From: Tabrizicola sp. TH137
GTDB taxonomy: Bacteria; Pseudomonadota; Alphaproteobacteria; Rhodobacterales; Rhodobacteraceae
Direction of reading: 5' to 3'
Length of the DNA stretch: 32,573 bases
Assembly: GCF_002855575.1 (NCBI RefSeq)
Contig: NZ_PKRQ01000011.1
Location: 1 to 32,573 of the forward strand
Both the position numbers and the translations under genes were made by a program. How positions within the stretch are numbered: the first letter of the stretch is position 1; every line of letters begins with the position of its first letter. This document shows, one piece after another, positions 8,006 through 16,312 of this stretch. The notes under the pieces are model-generated. The model did not search any database. It was not told the DNA's origin and saw only the letters and a list, made by a program, of their open reading frames with translations.

Positions 8006-8511
8006 CTAGACCGTCCCTGCGGATTTCATTCGAGGGGTATCGAGCGCGTTCAGAAGGAGATCGCGGGAATAAGCGATGCGAGGGTGCCGCAAGGCCCCCC
8101 TGGCCCAGACGAGACGCAGGCCATTGCTTGGACGCGCAGCGGGGGCTGGAATCTCCGCAAGCCTATCCGCTTCTATATCGCCTTGGCACAGATAGTCGGG
8201 AAGCACCGTCCAGCCGGCGCCTGACAAGACGAGTGATCGCAAAGCGCGGAGGTCGGGGACAGACACCACCGGACGCCGTCCGTCCAACGACAGTCCGTTC
8301 GCAGCGATCCAGGTGCGGATGAGCGGTAGATCAAGGTCGTAAGAGACGAAGGGTGCGTCAATACCGCCATCCGCCATGGACGGAAGTGTCACAGCGACAA
8401 GCGCCTCGGTCCCGATCAGGTGGCTGTCAAGGCGCGGGTCCTCGGGTGAAGAGGCGGTAACCGCCAGATCGACGGCGTCGGAGAGCAGAAGTTCGTAAAG
8501 GCTCTTTTTGT
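8006..8511 (-). pseudogene. C-terminal half of a LysR regulator, cut by Tn3
   Basis: The minus-strand frame encodes the second half of a LysR substrate-binding domain: SLYELLLSDAVDLAVTAS, then a lobe-2 region containing FVSYDLDLPLIRTWIA and the typical LRSLVLSGAGWTVLPDYLC. The DNA-binding N-terminus and the first part of lobe 1 are missing. At about 8511-8517 the sequence switches to Tn3-family transposase coding on the opposite strand. The gene was therefore cut by arrival or deletion of that transposon and can no longer bind DNA. The lost half is not elsewhere in the window. Confidence 0.8.
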
Positions 8512-8516
8512 TGCCC

Positions 8517-10071
8517 GTCTGACGGGGGCCGTCTGTGGGAAGTCGCGGTCCTGTTCCATCTACGCGAAGCCTTCCGTTCGGGGGATGTCTGGCTCGCTCA
8601 TTCCCGGCGGTATGGCGATCTGAAGGAGGCGCTTGTTCCGGCAGCGGTTGCCCGCGCCACGCCACGGCTGGCCATGCCGTTTGAGCCCGAAGCCTGGCTC
8701 GCCGACCGCAAGACACGAATGTCCGACGCCCTGCGTCGCTTGGAGCGGGCTGCAAAGGCCGGGGCCATTCCGGGCGGATCGATCGAAGATGGTGTTCTGA
8801 AGATCGACCGTTTGACTGCCGCTGTGCCCGAAGAAGCGGGCGCCATGGTCCTCGACCTCTACAAGCGCCTGCCGGAAATCAGGGTCACGGATCTGTTGCT
8901 AGAGGTGGATGACGAGGTCGGCTTCACCGAAGCCTTCACCCATCTGCATACAGGCGTGCCGTGCAAGGATCGGATTGGCCTCTTGAACGTACTGCTCGCC
9001 GAGGGGCTGAACCTCGGCCTCAGCAAAATGGCGGGCGCCACCAACACCCACGATTACTTCCAGCTCTCCCGCCTGTCGCGATGGCATGTTGAAGGCGAGG
9101 CGATGTCGCGCGCCCTGGCAAAGGTGATCGAGGCGCAGTCCGCGCTGCCGATGGCACGGTTCTGGGGTGCGGGACAAACGGCATCGAGTGATGGGCAATT
9201 CTTCCCGACAACCCGGCAGGGCGAAGCGATGAACCTCATCAATGCCAAATATGGCCAGGAACCCGGGCTGAAGGCCTACACCCACGTGTCCGACCAGTTC
9301 GGCCCCTTCGCCACCCAGACCATCCCGGCCACGGTGAACGAGGCGCCCTACATTCTCGACGGTCTGCTGATGACGGGCGCGGGCCAGAATATCCGCGAAC
9401 AGTATGCCGACACGGGCGGCTTCACCGACCATGTATTCGCGGTCACCGCCCTCCTGGGCTTTCAGTTCATCCCCCGCATCAGGGATCTGCCCTCGAAGCG
9501 CCTTTACCTCTTCGATCCGGCGGCCTGCCCCAAAGAGCTGAAGGGGCTGATCGGCGGCAAGATCAAGGAGCCGCTCATCGCGGCAAACTGGCCCGACATC
9601 CTGCGCAGCGCGGCCACCATGGCGACAGGGGTCATGCCCCCGAGCCAGTTATTGCGGAAGTTCGCAGCCTACCCCCGACAGCATGAACTGGCGGTGGCCT
9701 TGCGCGAAATCGGACGGGTGGAACGGACGCTCTTCATTGTCGAATGGCTGCTTGATGCCGACATGCAGCGCCGCGCCCAGATCGGCCTGAACAAAGGCGA
9801 GGCCCATCATGCCCTGAAAAACGCCCTCCGCATCGGTCGCCAAGGCGAAATCCGCGACCGCACAACCGAAGGCCAGCACTTCCGCATGGCAGGCCTCAAC
9901 CTGCTCGCCGCCATCATCATCTACTGGAACACCAAGCATCTCGGGCAGGCCGTCATAAGCCGCCGCCGCGCCGGTCTGGATTGCTCACCCGACCTTCTGG
10001 CCCACATCTCGCCTCTCGGATGGGCGCACATCATGCTCACCGGCGAGTACAGGTGGCCGAAAAGGGCTTAG
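8517..10071 (+). pseudogene. tnpA: 5'-truncated Tn3-family transposase
   Basis: About 518 codons of the C-terminal catalytic half of a Tn3-type TnpA (full length is near 1,000 residues). The reading frame enters at RLWEVAVLFHLREAFRSGDV, without a start codon. Family landmarks follow: NLGLSKMA, the acidic motif SSDGQFF, EAPYILDGLL with the second acidic residue, the long GEAHHALKNALRIGRQGEIR region and AIIIYWNT near the end. The C-terminus is intact, and its TAG stop lies inside the terminal repeat at 10067-10104. With the N-terminal recognition domain lost and no resolvase or second terminal repeat found, the element cannot move by itself. Confidence 0.93.
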
Positions 10072-10104
10072 CGTAGGATTTAGCACCGTCCGGCAGCAGA
10101 CCCC
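10067..10104 (-). repeat. 38-bp terminal inverted repeat of the Tn3-family element
   Basis: Read from outside in (minus strand) it begins GGGGTCTGCTGCCGG and ends CCTACGCTAAG. It is exactly 38 bases, starts with GGGG and ends with TAAG, as Tn3-family ends do; the inner part resembles the Tn5393/Tn163 branch. It overlaps the tnpA stop codon. The first base beyond it belongs to another transposase gene. No left-end partner was found. Confidence 0.9.
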
Positions 10105-10674
10105 AACGTCCTGCGCGGGAAGATCGCGCATCAGCTGACGCGCCCCGTGGGGCGGCCTTCGCTGACCAAAGTCAAACGGTTCTACGAGGACTTCGAGTAT
10201 CAGGCGGCGTCCTGGGACAAGCCGCGCCGCGTCATCGCCAAGATCGAATGGCACCCGGGCGAGCTGTTCCCCAAAGTCGGCTTCATCGTCACCAACCTGC
10301 CGATGGAGCCGGATTGGGTGGCGCGGTTCTATAACCAGCGTGGCACCGCCGAGCAGCACATCAAGGAAGGCAAGTATGCCTTTCGCTGGACGCGGCTGTC
10401 ATGCCGGAAGTTCCGCGACAACGAGGTACGGCTGCAACTCCACGCGCTGGCCTACAATCTGGCTACCTTCCTGCGCTGCATCGAACTGCCCGAAGCCATG
10501 GCCGAGTGGTCATTGACCAGCCTGCAACTGAAGCTGATCAAGATCGGCGCCCGTGTCGTGCGCCACGCCCGCGCCATCACCTTCCAGCTGGCCGAGGTGG
10601 CCATCACCGGCCTGATGGTCCGCGCTATCCTCGCCGCCATCCGCCGATTGCGAGCGCCTCCGTCATGCGCATGA
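10105..10674 (+). pseudogene. C-terminal part of an IS1380-family transposase
   Basis: The frame is open from the base next to the Tn3 terminal repeat and gives about 189 codons without a proper start; GTG at 10147 is only an internal codon. Motifs typical of IS1380 transposases are visible: GELFPKVGFIVTNL, then RFYNQRGTAEQHIKEGK with the conserved catalytic-region glutamate, followed by TRLSCRKFRDNEVRLQLH and AYNLATFLR. The N-terminal half has been replaced by the Tn3 remnant, so the Tn3-type element evidently landed inside this IS. Non-functional. Confidence 0.88.
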
Positions 10675-10968
10675 CCGCGATCCGGACCCAAACTGAACAA
10701 AAGCGGCAGGACAGGTCTGTCCGCTGCGCTGAAAAATGACGCTGCCGAGCAAGGACGCGGCGGTCTCGCGGTCCGATCCGTCCAGCTCCAGCAGTCTGCG
10801 CGACCGCAGAGGCCGCTCGGGGCGAAAACAATTGTCCAGCGGTCGGATTCAGGCGATCTTCACGTCAGTCGGCACCCCACTTGGGGAATCTCGGGTTGAA
10901 ATCGAGTAAACCACGAGCATGCCTGCAGTAGCCTCCTGTGATCAGATCCGGTCACTCAGAGGTTCACT
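10675..10968. other. Gap between IS1380 remnant and recombinase
   Basis: This 294-bp stretch should contain the distal end of the IS1380 element and the promoter of the tyrosine recombinase. A short hairpin (CCCCA, two bases, TGGGG) lies at 10875-10886. No gene and no clear attachment-site core was recognised. Confidence 0.4.
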
Positions 10969-12453
10969 ATGTCTCAAATGCTCCAGGCCCGTCTCGCAGG
11001 GCCGCAGGACAGGATTGCCACCTGTCCGTTTCAAGCAACACGCCAGATTGAGGGCCTGAATCCGCGCAATGCCCCCTATTGGCATCATCTGCTCATTGGG
11101 CGCCATATTGGCATTCACCGCCCCGACGGGCGGCACTGCAACTGGGTGGCTCGGCTCCTCACCGCGGATCGGCGACACGTTCAGAAATGTCTAGGACCAG
11201 CTCTGAACTTGGGACGAGGCTCCCTGAGCTTCGATGAGGCCATAAGCGATGCATTCGCCTGGTTCGAAGAATATGCTGCGAGGGGAGAAGCCGCTGAGCA
11301 GGCACCAAGGGGCCGAACTGACTGCCTCTGCTTCTCGCCTTTGGGGGAGATCTATACGGTCGGTCACGCTCTTCAGGATTACACGGCCTGGTCAAAGATC
11401 GCCCGATCAAGGGGTGGCCATTACAACATGGTCACTTTGGCCAACCATCATCTCACTCACGGTGTCACACATGTCCCGCTTGAGGAGTTTACGGCTCAGC
11501 ACCTTCAGACCATCGCCTTGCAGATCATCCGCACGCCACCGCGACATGGTTTCTCAAAGAGGCATTCCCCTGTGGATCGGGACGACCTTTCGCCTGATGA
11601 GCTGCGCCGGCGTAAGCGGACGTACAATTCCATCATCGGCATTCTGAAGGTCGCTTTCTCCCACGCCTGGGATGCAGGCAAGATCGAGACAGACCGTCCG
11701 ATCCGCTGTCTCAAGCGCATTTCTGTGGTGCACACCCCTCGGCTGCTCTTTCTGAACCGTGACGAATGCCGCACCTTGCTCAAACGCTGCACGCCAGCTC
11801 TTCGTAACCTGGTTCTCGCTGGCCTCTACACCGGATGCCGCGTCGGGGAACTCGCAAACCTTCGGGTCGAGGATGTTGGGTACCAGATTTTTGGCCTCCG
11901 GATATCTGCATTCAAGCGCAGCCCGGCCCGCTTCGTCTTTCTTCCAGACGAAGGGATGGCCTTCTTCTTGCGCATGATTGAGGACAAGGCACCAAGAGAT
12001 CACGTCCTCCTGTCAGACAAAGGAAAGGTCTGGCAGCGTCAGCACACAAACCTGTTCCGGCGCGCGGTCCGGGAAGCAAAACTCCCGCTAGAATTCGTGT
12101 TTCATGGGTTGCGGCACACCTACGCAAGTGACCTCATTCGACAGGGCGTCCCTATCGAGGTGGTTGCCAGACAGCTGGGGCATGCGGACATCCGAACCGT
12201 CGCAGACACCTATGGCCACATCGCGGAACAGTTCCGGGAGGAACAGATCCGCACACGGTTCTCTCCGCTTGATGATGCCGAGCTTCGGGAAGCGCATCTG
12301 CGATCAGCACAGATTGAGGCGCTCTGGCACGATGTGCGAACCTATGATTGGCGAATGTATGGAGCAACTCCGACGGGCAATGAACGGCGGCCAAGAGCGC
12401 TCGTCAGGACGCCGAGGGAAGTCCTCGAGGCGTTCGAAGGGCAACTGGGCTAG
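10969..12453 (+). CDS. Tyrosine recombinase / phage-type integrase
   Basis: The 494-residue protein carries a complete C-terminal tyrosine-recombinase catalytic domain: Arg291 in TGCRVGEL, probable beta-hairpin Lys316 in SAFKRSP, His379 and Arg382 in HGLRHTYAS, His405 in QLGHAD and the nucleophile Tyr415 in ADTYGH. The N-terminal 250 residues would hold the arm- and core-binding parts, and the protein is longer than XerC/D (~300). It is intact, unlike most of the mobile genes around it. No excisionase, phage gene or tRNA attachment site accompanies it, so it may be an orphan from an integrative element or mobilise a cassette not recognisable here. Confidence 0.9.
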   Translation: MSQMLQARLAGPQDRIATCPFQATRQIEGLNPRNAPYWHHLLIGRHIGIHRPDGRHCNWVARLLTADRRHVQKCLGPALNLGRGSLSFDEAISDAFAWFEEYAARGEAAEQAPRGRTDCLCFSPLGEIYTVGHALQDYTAWSKIARSRGGHYNMVTLANHHLTHGVTHVPLEEFTAQHLQTIALQIIRTPPRHGFSKRHSPVDRDDLSPDELRRRKRTYNSIIGILKVAFSHAWDAGKIETDRPIRCLKRISVVHTPRLLFLNRDECRTLLKRCTPALRNLVLAGLYTGCRVGELANLRVEDVGYQIFGLRISAFKRSPARFVFLPDEGMAFFLRMIEDKAPRDHVLLSDKGKVWQRQHTNLFRRAVREAKLPLEFVFHGLRHTYASDLIRQGVPIEVVARQLGHADIRTVADTYGHIAEQFREEQIRTRFSPLDDAELREAHLRSAQIEALWHDVRTYDWRMYGATPTGNERRPRALVRTPREVLEAFEGQLG

Positions 12454-12693
12454 GTATCGAGAGGCGTCTCGCTGAGTAGTAGTGTTGAAGGATACCGATA
12501 GCAAAGCGGACACGCTGAAACTCGCGCGGCTTGCCGACACATCGTGTTGAACTTCCCAATTGGATAGTCCCCTGGAAATTTCACTGGAGGTGACCTGCCC
12601 CCCGGTCGTCCCTCGTTCATAACGAGAGTCCTTGGGGTTGATAGTGGTCGTTTTGGGCTTGGGCAAGCGCGCCGGGCGCGGAGCCCTCAGATT
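12454..12693. other. Gap between recombinase and IS5 element, possible solo IS end
   Basis: No gene. The run GGAGGTGACCTGCCCCCC near 12584-12601 resembles a terminal repeat of IS3-family elements, with no transposase next to it. A small dyad CGTTCATAACG is near 12614-12624. Otherwise nothing. Confidence 0.3.
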
Positions 12694-12711
12694 GGCTCTG
12701 TTGCACAAATC
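12694..12711 (+). repeat. IS5-element left inverted repeat
   Basis: GGCTCTGTTGCACAAATC; it pairs with the inverse copy at 13726-13743, the only differences being in the outermost bases. Confidence 0.88.
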
Positions 12712-12747
12712 GGCTGATGGCCGGAGCTTCCCCATCCCCGGACAGAC

Positions 12748-13680
12748 TTATCCTGTGACTTTCGTGATGGGCGTGCCGAGCGCGGTGAAGCCGTTGAGCA
12801 CGGCGACCCTGACCTGGAACTCCGCAACCTGACGGTCGAAGTCTCGGGCGGACAGGCGCTGCCCCAAGAGCTTGACGCAGTGCATCTTGGTCTCGGCGCG
12901 GCTTCGGCGGTGATACCCGCTCCATCGTCGCCAGATCGTCCGGCCAACCCGCTTCGATGTCCGCAGGATTTCGTTCCGGGCTATGGCTCCTGCGGTGTCG
13001 GGCTTCCATGGTTTGGCGTTCTTGCGGGGCGGGATGATCGCGGCCGCACGACGGGCCGCGATGGCGTCGTGGCACTTTCGGGTATCGAAGGCGCCATCGG
13101 CGGTAACGGTGGCGATCTCCTGATCGGGCGGGATCTGATCGAGCAACTCGGGCAGCATGGGCGCGTCGCCGATCTCGCTGGTGGTGAACTCGGCAGCGCG
13201 GATTTCCAAGGTCTTCTCGTCGATCCCGATGTGGATCTTGCGCCAGACCCTGCGCTTCGTGCCGCCATGCTTACGGGCGTTCCACTCCCCTTCGCCCTCG
13301 ACCTTGATCCCGGTGCTATCGACCAGCAGGTGCAGGGGGCCGTCCGAGCCGCGGTAGGGGATGTTCACCTTCAGGGTCTTCTGGCGCCGCGACAACGTGC
13401 TGAAGTCTGGCACGGCCCAGTCCAGGCCGATCAGCCGCAGCAGGCTCTCGACAAACCCCGTGGTTTGCCTGAGCGCCATGCCGGAGAGGACCTTCATCGT
13501 GAGGCAGGTCTGGATCGCGGCATCGCCGTAGTCGCGCTGTCGACCACGCTTGCCGGTCGGCGCCGCTTCCCAGGTCATGGCGGGGTCGAACCAGATCGTC
13601 AGCGAGCCGCGGCGCTTCAGCGCTTCGCTATACGCCGGCCAGTTCCTGGTCTTGTAGGTCGGGGGTGTCGGTCTGCTCAT
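12748..13680 (-). CDS. IS5-family DDE transposase
   Basis: The 310-residue protein is full length for IS903-like transposases. The DDE triad is complete: Asp121 in LLVDSTG, Asp195 in TADGAFDT and Glu263 in the signature Y-(2)-R-(3)-E, seen here as YHRRSRAE from Tyr256. An N-terminal DUF772-like segment (YGDAAIQTCLTMKVLSGMALR) precedes it. The ATG at 13680 lies 46 bases inside the right end. With both ends and all catalytic residues present the element may still be able to move. Confidence 0.93.
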   Translation of the reverse strand: MSRPTPPTYKTRNWPAYSEALKRRGSLTIWFDPAMTWEAAPTGKRGRQRDYGDAAIQTCLTMKVLSGMALRQTTGFVESLLRLIGLDWAVPDFSTLSRRQKTLKVNIPYRGSDGPLHLLVDSTGIKVEGEGEWNARKHGGTKRRVWRKIHIGIDEKTLEIRAAEFTTSEIGDAPMLPELLDQIPPDQEIATVTADGAFDTRKCHDAIAARRAAAIIPPRKNAKPWKPDTAGAIARNEILRTSKRVGRTIWRRWSGYHRRSRAETKMHCVKLLGQRLSARDFDRQVAEFQVRVAVLNGFTALGTPITKVTG

Positions 13681-13725
13681 GCCTTCCAGCTACCACGCTG
13701 GATTCACAAGATGAATCCCTCACGT

Positions 13726-13743
13726 GATTTGTGCAACAGGGCA
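13726..13743 (-). repeat. IS5-element right inverted repeat
   Basis: Inverse of the left end; GATTTGTGCAACAGGGC on the plus strand. The catabolic operon leader begins directly after it. Confidence 0.88.
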
Positions 13744-13772
13744 TTTTGTCGACATCAAAGATTTTTGTTGAC
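13744..13772. promoter_or_regulatory. Repeated operator-like boxes before the FAD dehydrogenase operon
   Basis: TTTTGTCGAC at 13744-13753 and TTTTGTTGAC at 13763-13772 repeat with a 19-base period, about two helical turns. The first includes the perfect 8-bp palindrome TGTCGACA. They sit between the IS5 end and the first gene of an operon that ends with a GntR/FCD regulator, whose family commonly binds short TTGTNNACAA-type dyads. I take them as its candidate sites; the IS may have removed further upstream promoter DNA. Confidence 0.5.
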
Positions 13773-13802
13773 GAAAGTCCGAATACCTTGTGTCTTTCCA
13801 CC

Positions 13803-15521
13803 ATGACCAACGCCACGTCCCAAAGCTTCGATCTTGTCGTTATCGGCTCCGGCGCTGCGGGGCTGATGGCCGCCCTCACCGCGGCCGAACGGGGCCACAG
13901 CGTCGCCGTGGTCGAGGCGGATACCCGCATTGGCGGGGCGACCGCGCTGTCCGAGGGCATGGTCTGGGTTCCGAACACGCCCGAGGCGCGGCACCTGCCC
14001 GATGCGCCCAACCCGGCGGAGGAGGCGGCTGCCGCCCTTGCCTATCTGCGCGCCACCTCTGGCAATCTCTTCGATCAGGACCGGGCGCGCGCCTATCTTG
14101 ACCTGGCGCCCCAGGCGCTGGCACTGGCCGGGCGCGCGGCGGGGCTGACCTTCACGCTCAACCGCGGCTCACGCGATTACTACCCCGATGCCCCGGGGGC
14201 GACGCTGGGTCGGCGGGCGCTGAACCCCGATCCGGCCGTGATGCGGCAGATGGACCGCAGCCTCTTTGCCCGCCTGCGCTGGCCGCTCGGGACGATGCTG
14301 GTGCTGCGAGGCCTGTCCATCGCCAGCCGCGATGCGCCCGACTATCAGTCGCTGGGCCGCAGCCTGGCGGCGGTGCTCAGGGTGGCGGGCCATGTGCTGC
14401 GCTATGGGCTCGATCGCCTGCGCGGCTGGCCACGGGGCACGCGGCTGGCCAATGGCAATGTCATCGTCGCCAGCCTGGCCGAGGCGGTCCGCGCCAAGGG
14501 CGGGGTGATCGTCACCGACTGGTCGGTAGAGGGCCTGTGGCAGGCCGACGGCCGCGTGGCCGGGGTCACCGGCCCGCGCGGCCGGATTCTGGCGCGGCTC
14601 GGGGTCGTGCTGGCATCGGGCGGGTCGAACGCCGTGCCCGGCTCGCGCGCGGCCCTCGTCGGTGACCACCCCCATATCGCCATCCCGGCCGAGGCGCCCG
14701 TGCCGCCGCTCGAAACCCTGGTCGCCGGAACGGGTGCGGCCATCGTGACCGATGTCTCGCAGCCCGTCCTCTGGGCGCCCACCTCGGTCGTGCCGGCCTC
14801 GGTCGCGCGGGCCGGGGCCTGGCCGCATTTCGCCGACCGCGCCAAGCCGGGGGTGATCTGCCTTGGCCCCGATGGCCGCCGCTTCGCCAACGAGGCGCAG
14901 GTCTACCAGGATTTCGTCCCCGCGCTGATCGCCGCCACCGGCACCCACCCCGAGGGCCCGCATTGCTGGATCGTGACCGATCACCGCGCGCTGCGCCGCT
15001 ACGGCCTGGGGCCGGTCGGGCCCTTCCCGGTGCGGCTGGGGCCCTACCTGCGCGCGGGCTATCTCAAGCGCGGCGCGACGGTGGAGGATCTGGCCCGCGC
15101 CATCGGCCTGCCACCGTCTGCGATGCGCGACAGCATCGCGCTCTTCAACGCTTATGCCCGCGATGGCCGCGACGGGGATTTCGGCCGCGGCGACAGCGCC
15201 TATGACCGTGGCAACGGCGATGCGGCCCACGGCCCGAACCCCACGCTCGGCCCGCTGGAGCGGGGGCCGTTCTACGCCATCCGCATCGTGCCCGGCGATA
15301 TCGGCACGTTCATCGGCCTGCGCACCGATGCCAACGCCCGCGTGCTGGACCCCTCCGGCGCGGCCGTGCCCGGCCTCTGGGCCGCCGGCAGCGCCGCCGC
15401 CCCGATCACCGGCGGCAGCTATCCGGCGGCGGGGCTGACCATCGGGCAGGCGCTGACCTTCGGCTATGCCGCCGCTGAAGACGCTTGCGCCCAGGCGGGG
15501 CTGGCGAGGGCTGCCGAATGA
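13803..15521 (+). CDS. FAD-dependent dehydrogenase, KstD/fumarate-reductase-like
   Basis: The 572-residue flavoprotein begins with a dinucleotide fold (DLVVIGSGAAGLMAALTAAE) and the adjoining IGGATALSEGMVW loop characteristic of the FAD-binding-2 family (fumarate reductase flavoprotein, 3-ketosteroid delta1-dehydrogenase). The C-terminal FAD region with GLWAAGSAAAP and ITGGSYPAAGLTIGQALTFG is typical of the 3-ketosteroid dehydrogenase-like branch. Such enzymes introduce or remove C=C bonds next to a ketone. No export signal is seen, so it acts in the cytoplasm. It is the first gene of a nine-gene operon; its stop overlaps the next start by four bases (ATGA). The ATG at 13803 precedes the dinucleotide fold at the normal distance. 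Substrate unknown. Confidence 0.88.
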   Translation: MTNATSQSFDLVVIGSGAAGLMAALTAAERGHSVAVVEADTRIGGATALSEGMVWVPNTPEARHLPDAPNPAEEAAAALAYLRATSGNLFDQDRARAYLDLAPQALALAGRAAGLTFTLNRGSRDYYPDAPGATLGRRALNPDPAVMRQMDRSLFARLRWPLGTMLVLRGLSIASRDAPDYQSLGRSLAAVLRVAGHVLRYGLDRLRGWPRGTRLANGNVIVASLAEAVRAKGGVIVTDWSVEGLWQADGRVAGVTGPRGRILARLGVVLASGGSNAVPGSRAALVGDHPHIAIPAEAPVPPLETLVAGTGAAIVTDVSQPVLWAPTSVVPASVARAGAWPHFADRAKPGVICLGPDGRRFANEAQVYQDFVPALIAATGTHPEGPHCWIVTDHRALRRYGLGPVGPFPVRLGPYLRAGYLKRGATVEDLARAIGLPPSAMRDSIALFNAYARDGRDGDFGRGDSAYDRGNGDAAHGPNPTLGPLERGPFYAIRIVPGDIGTFIGLRTDANARVLDPSGAAVPGLWAAGSAAAPITGGSYPAAGLTIGQALTFGYAAAEDACAQAGLARAAE

Positions 15522-16240
15522 CCGCGATCCACGGCTTTACCGCAGACCTGTTCGCCGGCCGGCAAGTTGTCGTGACCGGGGCCGCGGGCGGGATCGGTCA
15601 GGCGATCATGGCCGCCTTCGCCGCCTGCGAGGCCACCACCATCGGCATCGACCGGGCCGAGGCGGTTCCGCAAGGGGCTCCCGACTGGATTGCCTGCGAT
15701 CTGGCCGACCGCGCCGACCTTGCCCGCGCCGCCGCCGCCATCACCGGGCCGGTCGCGGCGCTGATCCACTGCGCCGGCGTCTTTCGCCGCGTGCCGCTGG
15801 ACGATGCCACGACCGTGGCCGAATGGGATCGCACCCTTGCCGTCAACCTGACCGCGCCCTTCCTCATGACCCGCGCCCTCGTGCCGCAACTCGCTGGCGG
15901 GGCGATCGTCACCGTCACCTCGGTCCGCGCCAGCACCTCGGCCCGGCGGGCAGCGGCCTATACCGCCTCGAAGGGCGGGCTTGCCGCGCTGACCCTTGCC
16001 CTGGCCGATGAGCTTGCCCCACTGGGCATCCGCGCCAATGCCGTCGCCCCCGGCGATGTGGATACCGCCATGGGCCGCAGCGACCCCGCCATGACCCAGA
16101 AGCTGATCGCCCGCACCCCGCTTGGCCGCATGGCCCGGCCGATGGAGGTGGCCGCCGCCTGCGTCTACCTCGCCTCGCCTCTCGCCGCCTACATCACCGG
16201 CACCACCCTCCACGTCGATGGAGGGTTCCTCGCCGTCTGA
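15518..16240 (+). CDS. Short-chain dehydrogenase/reductase, operon gene 2
   Basis: The 240-residue classical SDR shows VTGAAGGIG (cofactor loop), HCAGVF, the catalytic Ser in TVTSVRAS, YTASKGG with catalytic Tyr and Lys, and NAVAPGDVDTAM. Acidic Asp after strand 2 (GIDRAE) suggests NAD(H), in keeping with a catabolic oxidation. It begins inside the stop codon of the FAD dehydrogenase, so translation is coupled. It probably oxidises an alcohol to the ketone that the FAD enzyme then desaturates, but the order of steps is inferred only from gene company. Confidence 0.9.
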   Translation: MTAIHGFTADLFAGRQVVVTGAAGGIGQAIMAAFAACEATTIGIDRAEAVPQGAPDWIACDLADRADLARAAAAITGPVAALIHCAGVFRRVPLDDATTVAEWDRTLAVNLTAPFLMTRALVPQLAGGAIVTVTSVRASTSARRAAAYTASKGGLAALTLALADELAPLGIRANAVAPGDVDTAMGRSDPAMTQKLIARTPLGRMARPMEVAAACVYLASPLAAYITGTTLHVDGGFLAV

Positions 16241-16312
16241 CCCGCCGAAACGACCAAAGACCAAGAAGCCGCCCTTCACCGGCGGCACAACCCCAACGAC
16301 AGGAGGATTGCA

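Larger units (their letters stand above)
12694..13743 (-). mobile_element. Complete IS5-family insertion sequence (IS903-like ends)
   Basis: The element is about 1,050 bp with one transposase gene. Its left end reads GGCTCTGTTGCACAAATC (12694-12711) and its right end is the near-perfect inverse (GATTTGTGCAACAGGGC from 13726). The ends start with the GGCTNTGTTG form of the IS903 branch of IS5. I could not find a convincing 9-bp target duplication in the flanks, which suggests that neighbouring DNA was rearranged after insertion. Its right end is 60 bases from the start codon of the catabolic operon. Confidence 0.9.

Noticed and set aside
10147-10674. A complete IS1380 transposase starting at GTG 10147
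   Set aside because: The frame is open and homologous upstream to 10105, and the N-terminal half of the family is missing.
10875-10886. CCCCA/TGGGG dyad as a recombinase attachment site
   Set aside because: Too short, and no second copy was found near the recombinase or the island edges.
14169-15230. Long minus-strand frame inside the FAD dehydrogenase gene
   Set aside because: Antisense shadow of a clear flavoprotein; no recognised domain.
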